DNA from: Anaerolinea thermophila
Lineage (GTDB): Bacteria > Chloroflexota > Anaerolineae > Anaerolineales > Villigracilaceae
Length of the DNA: 7,382 nt
NCBI GenBank assembly: GCA_020722305.1
Contig: DYLB01000084.1
Coordinates: 1,220 to 8,601 of the forward strand
Reading direction: 5' to 3'
The notes under the pieces were generated by a model. That model was not told where the DNA came from and ran no database searches. It saw only the letters and a list, made by a program, of their open reading frames with translations. Both the position numbers and the translations under genes were made by a program. The number at the start of each line of letters is the position of its first letter. The stretch's first letter is position 1. Below, piece by piece: positions 1 through 5,429 of the stretch.

Positions 1-126
1 GTTACTGGTTACTGCTCACTGGTTACTGGTTACTGCTCACTGGTTACTGGTTACTGCTCACTGGTTACTGGTTACTAATCACTGGTTACTGGTTACTAAT
101 CACTGGTTACTGGTTACTAATCACCG
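1..126. repeat. 21-bp tandem repeat array (six copies, three heptamers each)
   Basis: Six head-to-tail 21-bp units start at positions 1, 22, 43, 64, 85 and 106. Each unit consists of three related heptamers. Units 1-3 read GTTACTG, GTTACTG, CTCACTG; units 4-6 read GTTACTG, GTTACTA, ATCACTG, and the last heptamer is ATCACCG. Viewed on the minus strand (the dnaJ sense) these are CAGTAAC, CAGTGAG, TAGTAAC and CAGTGAT, which fit YAGTRAN. The array begins at the first base of the window, so it probably extends to the left. It ends 2 nt before the dnaJ stop codon and therefore would lie in the 3' untranslated region or just after the operon. No typical hairpin-plus-U-tract terminator is visible in it. 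The forward frame V-T-G-Y-C-S-L is closed by TAA in unit 4, so it is not coding. Confidence 0.95.
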
Positions 127-128
127 AA

Positions 129-1250
129 TCACCCCCCAAACGCCTCGTTCAACCAGTCAATGAATCCCTTTTCCTTCGGCTTAGGGGTCGTGCCGAGGGT
201 TTCGGCCAGCTTCTCGAACAGCTCGCGCTGCTCTTTCGTCAGTTTGGAGGGGATGTCCACGTTGACGATCACGCGTTGGTCCCCGCGCCCGCTGCGGCGC
301 AGGTGGGGGATGCCGCGCGCCCGCATGGTGAAAATCTGTCCGGGCTGGGTCCCCGCCGGGATCTTGAGCTTCTCGCTGCCGTCCACGGTCGGGACTTCCA
401 GGTCCGCGCCGAGCACGGCCTGGGCGATGTTGATGTCCAGGTTCAGGATCACGTCATCGTCCCGGCGCTTGAAGAACCGGTGCGGCTTGACGTTCAGGAC
501 GAGGAACAGGTTGCCGTGCGGCCCGCCAAAGGCCCCCGGCTGGCCCTCCCCCGCCAGGCGGATCTGCGTCCCCGTGTCCACGCCGGCCGGGATCTGCACC
601 TTCTTGCGGATGGTTTTGCGTTCCAGCCCGCTGCCGCGGCAGGTGTGGCAGGGCGTGTTGATGATCTCGCCGCGCCCGTTGCAGGTCGGGCAAGTGGCGG
701 TTTGCACCATCTGGCCCAGGAAGGTCTGCCGCACCTGGCGCACCTCGCCCTGGCCGTTGCAGGTGGGACAGCGGGTGGGCGAGGTGCCGGGTTCGGCCCC
801 GCTGCCGCCGCAAGTGGAACAGGTTTCATCGCGCTGGAACTCGATTTCCTTCTCGACGCCGAAAACGGCCTCTTCGAACTCCAGTTTGACTTCCATTTGC
901 AAGTCGCGGCCGCGGCGCGGGGCGTTGCGCGAGCGGCGCCCGCCCATGCCGCCCATCCCGAAGGCTCCGAACAATTCCTCGAAAATATCGGAGAAGTCCA
1001 CGGTGTAATCGGGCATGCCGCCCATATCGCCCAGACCGGCGCGGCCGAAGCGATCGTAGCGGGCGCGCTTGTCCGGGTCGGAGAGGACGCCGTAGGCCTC
1101 GTTGATTTCCTTGAATTTCTCCTCGGCGTTCGGGTCTTGGCTCACGTCCGGATGGTACTGGCGCGCCAGCTTGCGGAAGGCCTGTTTGATCTCGTCCACC
1201 GAGGCCGTTTTCGGCAGGCCCAGGATTTCGTAATAGTCGCGGTTGCTCAT
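129..1250 (-). CDS. dnaJ: Chaperone protein DnaJ (Hsp40, type I)
   Basis: DnaJ is the cytoplasmic co-chaperone that delivers unfolded clients to DnaK and stimulates its ATPase. The 373-residue protein has the full type I layout. The J domain spans about residues 4-70 with the essential HPD at 33-35. A Gly/Phe/Met/Arg-rich linker follows at about 71-113. The zinc domain carries four intact CxxCxGxG motifs at 144-151, 161-168, 187-194 and 201-208. The C-terminal substrate-binding domains follow, and the protein ends in the tail KGFIDWLNEAFGG. Length and domains match bacterial DnaJ and nothing is missing. The start is ATG at 1250; the J domain begins immediately after it (SNRDYYEILG), so this start is secure. 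Upstream there is no clear Shine-Dalgarno; the preceding bases are repeat-derived (see 1255-1319). It is the last gene of the operon. The TGA stop at 131-129 sits at the edge of the tandem array. Confidence 0.98.
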   Translation of the reverse strand: MSNRDYYEILGLPKTASVDEIKQAFRKLARQYHPDVSQDPNAEEKFKEINEAYGVLSDPDKRARYDRFGRAGLGDMGGMPDYTVDFSDIFEELFGAFGMGGMGGRRSRNAPRRGRDLQMEVKLEFEEAVFGVEKEIEFQRDETCSTCGGSGAEPGTSPTRCPTCNGQGEVRQVRQTFLGQMVQTATCPTCNGRGEIINTPCHTCRGSGLERKTIRKKVQIPAGVDTGTQIRLAGEGQPGAFGGPHGNLFLVLNVKPHRFFKRRDDDVILNLDINIAQAVLGADLEVPTVDGSEKLKIPAGTQPGQIFTMRARGIPHLRRSGRGDQRVIVNVDIPSKLTKEQRELFEKLAETLGTTPKPKEKGFIDWLNEAFGG

Positions 1251-1254
1251 AATT

Positions 1255-1319
1255 CAGGGATTAGAGACCAGAGATCAGAGAGCAGTCACTCCTCTCTACT
1301 CTCTACTCTCTTATCTCTT
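1255..1319. repeat. Head-to-head heptamer repeats forming an imperfect hairpin between dnaK and dnaJ
   Basis: This covers nearly all of the 71-nt dnaK-dnaJ gap. On the plus strand, 1255-1289 reads as five consecutive heptamers: CAGGGAT, TAGAGAC, CAGAGAT, CAGAGAG, CAGTCAC. On the minus strand, 1319-1285 reads AAGAGAT, AAGAGAG, TAGAGAG, TAGAGAG, GAGTGAC. The two sets point toward each other, so the region is an inverted repeat with arms 1256-1282 and 1292-1318 and a 9-nt loop at 1283-1291. By hand I count 21 Watson-Crick pairs, 2 G-U pairs and 4 mismatches over 27 positions, counted for the minus-strand transcript. There is no U tract after the arm, so it is not a standard intrinsic terminator. 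It could affect mRNA processing, or expression of dnaJ relative to dnaK. The heptamers resemble those at 1-126. Confidence 0.85.
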
Positions 1320-1321
1320 TC

Positions 1322-3187
1322 CTATTCCTTCACTTCGCCTTCGACCACGTCGGGATTGTCCGACGCGCCGCCCATATCCGGCGCAGGCTGGCCGTACAGG
1401 CTGGATCCGATCTTTTGGATGACCTGTTCCAGCCGGGATGCGGCGGCCTTGATCGCCTCCACACTCTCGCCCTGCGCAGCGGCCCGGACCTCGGACACGC
1501 TCGCCTCGACCTCGGCTTTCACCTCCGCCGGGACTTTATCCCCGGCATCGCTGAGGGCTTTCTCGGCTGCGTAAGCCAGGTTATCGGCCTGGTTGCGGGC
1601 TTCGATCAATTCCTTGCGCTTGCGGTCTTCGTCGGCGTGGGCTTCGGCGTCTCGGCGCATCTGCTCGACTTCCTCGTCCGACAGGCCGGAGGAGGCGGTG
1701 ATGGTGATGTGCTGGCTGCGACCGGTGGCTTTGTCCTTGGCCGTGACCTTGAGGATCCCGTTGGCATCAATGTCGAACGTCACCTCGACCTGCGGAATGC
1801 CGCGCGGCGCCGGCGGGATGCCATCCAGGATGAACTTGCCCAGGGATTTGTTGTCCATGGCCATCGGGCGCTCGCCCTGCAAGACGTGGATCTCGACCTG
1901 GGTCTGGTTGTCGGTGGCCGTGGAGAAGACCTGGCCTTTGCGGGTCGGGATGGTGGTGTTGCGTTCGATCAACGGAGTCGCCACACCGCCCAGCGTTTCC
2001 ACCGACAGGGTCAACGGGGTGACGTCGAGCAGCAGGATGTCGGTCACTTCGCCGCCCAGCACCCCGCCCTGGATGGCTGCCCCGATGGCGACCACCTCGT
2101 CCGGGTTGACGCCTTTGTGCGGCTCGCGGCCGAAGAACTTCCGCACCGCGTCCTGGATGGCGGGCATACGCGTCATCCCGCCGACCAGCACCACTTCGTT
2201 GATCTCGCCCGCCGTCAGCCCGGCATCTTTCAGGGCTTGTTTGAGCGGGCCGAGGGTCCGCTCGATCAGGTCGCCGGTCAACTGCTCGAAGCGGGAGCGG
2301 GTCAAAGTCATCACCAGATGCTTGGGGCCGGACGAATCGGCCGTGATGTAGGGCAGGTTGATCTCGGTCTGCATCATTGTGGACAGCTCGATCTTGGCCT
2401 TCTCGGCCGCGTCTTTCAAACGCTGAAGGGCCTGCGGGTCCTGGCGCAGGTCAATGCCGTTCTCGCGCTTGAACTCGTCGGCCAGGTAATCCATCAGACG
2501 CTGGTCGAAGTCGTCACCGCCCAGGAAGGTGTCGCCGCTGGTCGAGCGCACCTGGAAGACGCCCTCGCCCACCTCCAGCACGGAGATGTCGAAGGTGCCG
2601 CCGCCCAGGTCGTAGACGGCGATAATCTCGTTTTCCTTTTTGTCCAGCCCGTAAGCCAGGGACGAGGCGGTCGGCTCGTTGATGATGCGCAGCACCTCCA
2701 GCCCGGCGATCTTGCCGGCGTCCTTGGTGGCGTTGCGCTGGGCGTCGTTGAAATAGGCCGGGACGGTGATGACCGCCTGGGTTACCGGCTCGCCCAGATA
2801 GGCTTCCGCATCGGCCTTGATCTTGGACAGGATCATGGCCGAGACCTCCGGCGGGCTGTACGGCTTGCCGTCGAGCCGGACGCGCACGTCGCCGTTCTCG
2901 GCCTCGATCACCTCGTAAGGAACCAACTGTTGGGCGCGGCGGACTTCAGCGTCGCCAAACTTGCGCCCCATGAAACGCTTGATCGAAGAGATCGTATTGG
3001 CCGGGTTGGTGATAGCCTGGTTGCGGGCCACCCGTCCCACCAGGCGCTCGTTGTTCTTGTTGACCGCCACCACCGACGGCACCAAACGCTCGCCTTCCGC
3101 CGAGGAGATGACAACCGGTTCGCCGCCCTGCATCACCGCCGCAACGGAATTTGTCGTACCAAGATCGATACCGATGATTTTGCCCAT
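1322..3187 (-). CDS. dnaK: Chaperone protein DnaK (Hsp70)
   Basis: DnaK is the cytoplasmic ATP-dependent Hsp70 that binds exposed hydrophobic peptides, working with DnaJ and GrpE. The 621-residue protein is full length for the family. The ATPase domain shows the phosphate loop GIDLGTTNS at 6-14, AYFNDAQRNATKDAG near 144-158, IINEPTASSLAYG at 168-180 and DLGGGTFDISVLEV at 193-206. The VLVGGMTRMP adenosine-region motif is at 333-342. The interdomain linker DILLLDVTP lies at 383-391. The substrate-binding beta domain and helical lid follow, ending in the acidic tail VVEGEVKE. One mild variation is EPTASS where many homologues have EPTAAA. The start is ATG at 3187, preceded by GGGAG at 3202-3198 with 10 nt spacing, and the protein begins directly with the conserved beta strand. 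It lies 33 nt after grpE with no promoter or CIRCE of its own in the gap, so it probably depends on the hrcA promoter. Confidence 0.99.
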   Translation of the reverse strand: MGKIIGIDLGTTNSVAAVMQGGEPVVISSAEGERLVPSVVAVNKNNERLVGRVARNQAITNPANTISSIKRFMGRKFGDAEVRRAQQLVPYEVIEAENGDVRVRLDGKPYSPPEVSAMILSKIKADAEAYLGEPVTQAVITVPAYFNDAQRNATKDAGKIAGLEVLRIINEPTASSLAYGLDKKENEIIAVYDLGGGTFDISVLEVGEGVFQVRSTSGDTFLGGDDFDQRLMDYLADEFKRENGIDLRQDPQALQRLKDAAEKAKIELSTMMQTEINLPYITADSSGPKHLVMTLTRSRFEQLTGDLIERTLGPLKQALKDAGLTAGEINEVVLVGGMTRMPAIQDAVRKFFGREPHKGVNPDEVVAIGAAIQGGVLGGEVTDILLLDVTPLTLSVETLGGVATPLIERNTTIPTRKGQVFSTATDNQTQVEIHVLQGERPMAMDNKSLGKFILDGIPPAPRGIPQVEVTFDIDANGILKVTAKDKATGRSQHITITASSGLSDEEVEQMRRDAEAHADEDRKRKELIEARNQADNLAYAAEKALSDAGDKVPAEVKAEVEASVSEVRAAAQGESVEAIKAAASRLEQVIQKIGSSLYGQPAPDMGGASDNPDVVEGEVKE

Positions 3188-3197
3188 CTAATAAGTT

Positions 3198-3202
3198 CTC
3201 CC
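3198..3202 (-). promoter_or_regulatory. Ribosome binding site of dnaK
   Basis: GGGAG on the minus strand, 10 nt before the dnaK ATG, lies within the short AT-rich grpE-dnaK gap (3188-3220). It supports the chosen dnaK start. Confidence 0.65.
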
Positions 3203-3220
3203 ATAATTAATGAGTGTCAT

Positions 3221-3796
3221 TTACTGCGCCACGCGCACCACCGCCGGGCGGATTACCCGGTCGCCGAGTGTATACCCCTGCTGCACCACGCCGATCACCT
3301 GGCCGCTTTCGTAGCCGTCAACCGGCTCCATCGAGATCGCCTCGTGCAGGTTGGGGTCGAAGGGCTGGCCCACGGCTTCGATGCGTTTCACGCCCTCGCC
3401 GTCCAGCACCGCCAGCAGCTTGCGGTAGACCAGTTCGATCCCCTCCACCCAGGCTTCGGTGCCGGCGGGCCGGTTCGCCAGCGCCCGTTCGAGGTCGTCA
3501 ACCACCGGCAGGAATTTCTTGATGTTCTGCGCCCGCATCATTTCAGCCGTCAGGGCCTGGTCGCGCTCGATACGGTTCTTGTAATTCATGAACTCGGCCC
3601 GGGCGCGCTGCCAGCCGTCCAGGTATTCGGCGGATTTGGACTCGGCTTCGGCGAGACGCGCTTCCAGCGCCGCGAAAGCCTCTGCCGAAACGGTCTGCGT
3701 CTCTTCCTGGACCTGAGCCTGTTCGCCGTTACCGGGAGCGGATTCGGCCTCCTGCTTTTTTTCGGGTTTCGATTTGCGTGTTTTTTTATCGGTCAT
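3221..3796 (-). CDS. grpE: Nucleotide exchange factor GrpE
   Basis: GrpE is the homodimeric cytoplasmic factor that releases ADP from DnaK and so resets the Hsp70 cycle. The 191-residue protein is of normal length. Residues 1-40 are a charged, low-complexity Lys/Glu/Gln-rich leader, as is common in GrpE. Residues 40-105 form the long dimerising helix, with the typical stretch WQRARAEFMNYKNRIERD at about 62-79. The C-terminal beta domain carries the family signature, from GQPFDPNLHEAISMEP (143-158) to QGYTLGDRVIRPAVVRVA (173-190). The start is ATG at 3796, preceded by AGGTG at 3808-3804 with 7 nt spacing. The ATG shares bases with the TGA of the upstream membrane-protein gene (ATGA, 3796-3793), which suggests translational coupling. 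Two A7 runs within codons 3-14 simply encode lysines. Confidence 0.98.
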   Translation of the reverse strand: MTDKKTRKSKPEKKQEAESAPGNGEQAQVQEETQTVSAEAFAALEARLAEAESKSAEYLDGWQRARAEFMNYKNRIERDQALTAEMMRAQNIKKFLPVVDDLERALANRPAGTEAWVEGIELVYRKLLAVLDGEGVKRIEAVGQPFDPNLHEAISMEPVDGYESGQVIGVVQQGYTLGDRVIRPAVVRVAQ

Positions 3797-4281
3797 AGTT
3801 CTTCACCTGTTCCGTTTTGATTTCTCATTTTGAGTTTCATTTCGATAAGGGTCATGAGTTTGCGATAATTGCTGATGCGCGGTTTGATCAGGAAGCCCGG
3901 CACGGGCGATAATCCGATAAGTCCATAGAGGCTGTGGAAAGTGGTCAACGAGCGGGCCTGGATCAGCATGTCGTCGAAGAACAAACCGGGCATGACCGAT
4001 TCCACGTCATCCCATTTGACCCGCAGCCAGCCCAGGGAAAACCTGACCAGCAGGCCCCGGTCGTCTGTTTTGATCTCCGGGTACAGGTTGGCAAAAAACA
4101 ACAAGAGCATCCCGGCGGGGATGAAAAACAAGAGCGAGATCAAAATCTTGGGTTCGTCCTGGATGGCGATCCACACGCACCAAAACGTGCCGCCGACCAG
4201 GGACAGGATCGCCAGGAAATTCAGAGGCCAGAATACCAGATGGTAAGGGAACTTGTAACGATATACCGCCGCCCGCCGCAT
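3793..4281 (-). CDS. Two-helix membrane protein with possible bacterial PH-like domain, function unknown
   Basis: I cannot name this gene. The 162-residue product has a short basic N-terminus (MRRAAVYRYK), two hydrophobic segments at about 14-40 and 45-66 that look like a transmembrane hairpin, and a soluble part from about 67. The stretch YPEIKTDDRGLLVRFSLGWLRVKWDDVESV (split here as YPEIKTDDRGLLVRF, SLGWLRV and KWDDVESV, 67-96) resembles the strand pattern of bacterial PH-like (bPH, YdbT/YdbS-type) domains that follow paired membrane helices; this is resemblance only. The C-terminus is basic and helical (about 138-153). The start is ATG at 4281, 3 nt after the hrcA TAG, with GGGGAG at 4293-4288 (6 nt spacing) inside the last hrcA codons. 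Its stop overlaps the grpE start as ATGA. It is thus locked between hrcA and grpE and should be co-induced by heat or membrane stress. It reads less GC-rich by eye than its neighbours. Confidence 0.85.
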   Translation of the reverse strand: MRRAAVYRYKFPYHLVFWPLNFLAILSLVGGTFWCVWIAIQDEPKILISLLFFIPAGMLLLFFANLYPEIKTDDRGLLVRFSLGWLRVKWDDVESVMPGLFFDDMLIQARSLTTFHSLYGLIGLSPVPGFLIKPRISNYRKLMTLIEMKLKMRNQNGTGEEL

Positions 4282-4284
4282 GCC

Positions 4285-5322
4285 CTACTCCCCGCCCATC
4301 GTGTCGCTGACCAGGTCGCTCAGCAGCCCGGCCACGAAGCGGACGGTGGGGATCGTCCGGGCATAGGCCATGCGCATGGGGCCGAGCACACCCAGGATCC
4401 CGGTGGCGAGGCCGGGGACGCCGTAACGGGCCAGCACGACCGAACACTGGCGCAGCTCCTCCCAGGTCCCCTCGCCGCCGATCAGCACCTGCACCCCACC
4501 GACGCTGCTCTTCATCACCGTATTCGACAGTAAATCTTGCAACATCGAGCGTTCCTCGAACAGGCGCAGCGCCCGGCGGGCCTCGTCCGAATCGGTGAAT
4601 TCGGGTTCGGAGAGCACGTTGGTCAGGCCGTCGGTGTAGATTTCGCCCGGCGACTGTTCCCCGATCCGGCGCATGTCTTGTTGAATCAGGGTCAGGATGT
4701 CCTGTTCGAGGGCGTCGGCGCGGGCTGCCACGGAGGCGACACCTTCCGCGTCCCGGCTGCCCAAAAGCTGATTGAGACGCGCCGCTACCTGGCTCAGGCG
4801 TTCCTGCGCGACCGGTTCGGCCAGGGTCAGGACCTGCTGAGAGACCTCGCCGCCGACCATGACCAGCACCATCAGCACCTGGCGGCCCTGGGTCGAGATG
4901 AGTTCGAGGTGCTTGAAGCGGGCCTGCTCAACCCGCGGCGCGGTGACCAGCGACAGGGCCTGCGATTGATGGGCCAGCACCGAAGCGGCCAGGTTCATCC
5001 AGTGGTCCACGTCCTGGCGGGACTGGTAGAACTGGTGGCTGATGGTGTGCCGCACCGTGTCGGGCAGGTCGGACTTGTACATCATCTGGCTGACGAAATA
5101 GCGGTAACCGTCTTCGGTGGGCACCCGCCCGGCGGAGGTGTGCGGCTGGCGCAGGTAGCCCAGCTCCGTCAGGGCAGCCATCTCGTTTCGGATGGTGGCA
5201 GGACTCAGGTCCAGGTGGTAACGCTCGACGAGGACCTTCGAGCCAACGGGCTGGGCCGTCTCGATGTAGTCACGGATGACCAGCATCAGGAGCGTTTTCT
5301 GGCGTTCGGTCAGTTCGTTCAT
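4285..5322 (-). CDS. hrcA: Heat-inducible transcription repressor HrcA
   Basis: HrcA binds CIRCE operators and represses class I heat-shock genes, with its activity sustained by chaperonin. From the ATG at 5322 the product has 345 residues, normal for the family. The N-terminal winged-helix domain covers about residues 3-75, including PVGSKVLVERYHLDLSPATI and RNEMAALTELGYLRQPHTSAGR. The GAF-like core follows, then the C-terminal signatures YTDGLTNVLSEPEF (about 229-242) and GILGVLGPMRMAYARTIPTV (about 308-327). A TTG one codon upstream (5325-5323) is an alternative start; AAAAGG at 5339-5334 is 8 nt from the TTG and 11 nt from the ATG, so both are possible and differ by one residue. It is the first gene of the operon and lies just downstream of a perfect CIRCE, so autorepression is expected. 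The stop is TAG at 4287-4285. Confidence 0.97.
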   Translation of the reverse strand: MNELTERQKTLLMLVIRDYIETAQPVGSKVLVERYHLDLSPATIRNEMAALTELGYLRQPHTSAGRVPTEDGYRYFVSQMMYKSDLPDTVRHTISHQFYQSRQDVDHWMNLAASVLAHQSQALSLVTAPRVEQARFKHLELISTQGRQVLMVLVMVGGEVSQQVLTLAEPVAQERLSQVAARLNQLLGSRDAEGVASVAARADALEQDILTLIQQDMRRIGEQSPGEIYTDGLTNVLSEPEFTDSDEARRALRLFEERSMLQDLLSNTVMKSSVGGVQVLIGGEGTWEELRQCSVVLARYGVPGLATGILGVLGPMRMAYARTIPTVRFVAGLLSDLVSDTMGGE

Positions 5323-5333
5323 CAAGTCTGCAA

Positions 5334-5339
5334 CCTTTT
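5334..5339 (-). promoter_or_regulatory. Ribosome binding site of hrcA, overlapping the CIRCE edge
   Basis: AAAAGG on the minus strand lies 11 nt before the ATG at 5322 (8 nt before the alternative TTG). Its first two bases are also the last two of the CIRCE right arm, so bound HrcA or a leader hairpin would sit directly against it. Confidence 0.65.
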
Positions 5340-5364
5340 AGCACTCTCGTGACGAGAGTGCTAA
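5338..5364. promoter_or_regulatory. CIRCE operator (HrcA binding site)
   Basis: This is an exact match to the CIRCE consensus: TTAGCACTC, a 9-nt spacer, GAGTGCTAA. The spacer TCGTGACGA is itself palindromic, and one further flanking T/A pair at 5337/5365 matches, so 5337-5365 is a 29-nt perfect inverted repeat around the single central G at 5351. It lies between the promoter and the hrcA start, within the predicted 5' leader, where HrcA would block transcription of the whole operon. I see no second copy before grpE, dnaK or dnaJ. Confidence 0.97.
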
Positions 5365-5377
5365 ATCAACGCAAACA

Positions 5378-5406
5378 ATGATAACATGCCTGAAAATGAG
5401 CGTCAA
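5378..5406 (-). promoter_or_regulatory. Sigma-70-type promoter of the hrcA operon
   Basis: On the minus strand, TTGACG (5406-5401) and TATCAT (5383-5378) are separated by exactly 17 bp. Each hexamer matches the housekeeping consensus at five of six positions. Transcription would start near 5371, placing CIRCE at roughly +7 to +33. Its position between the upstream gene's stop and the CIRCE, and the typical pairing of vegetative promoter plus CIRCE, support the call. Confidence 0.8.
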
Positions 5407-5429
5407 TAAGAGGAACGTAAGAAGCCGGG

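Noticed and set aside
1..84. Coding repeat protein (V-T-G-Y-C-S-L repeated) on the plus strand
   Set aside because: The frame is closed by TAA in the fourth repeat unit, has no start or ribosome binding site within the window, and the repeat is better explained as non-coding.
1..128. CRISPR array
   Set aside because: The repeats are contiguous heptamers with no unique spacers of constant length, and no cas gene is present.
1263..1318. Intrinsic terminator between dnaK and dnaJ
   Set aside because: The hairpin has mismatches, a purine/pyrimidine-repeat stem and no U tract following it in the minus-strand direction, so full termination is unlikely.
3188..3220. Separate promoter or CIRCE before dnaK
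   Set aside because: The 33-nt gap is AT-rich but holds only the ribosome binding site; no TTAGCACTC or GAGTGCTAA arm or paired -35/-10 boxes are visible.
3750..3790. Programmed -1 frameshift at A-AAA-AAG in the grpE N-terminal region
   Set aside because: The heptamer is in the correct frame, but the shifted frame stops after eight codons, there is no obvious downstream structure, and the A runs are explained by a Lys-rich leader typical of GrpE.
1415..3820. An 801-codon open frame on the plus strand, opposite dnaK and grpE
   Set aside because: Long antisense frames opposite dnaK are a well-known by-product of its codon bias in GC-rich DNA. The translation is rich in His, Gln, Asp and Gly with no recognisable domain, and it runs across two certain genes and their gap.
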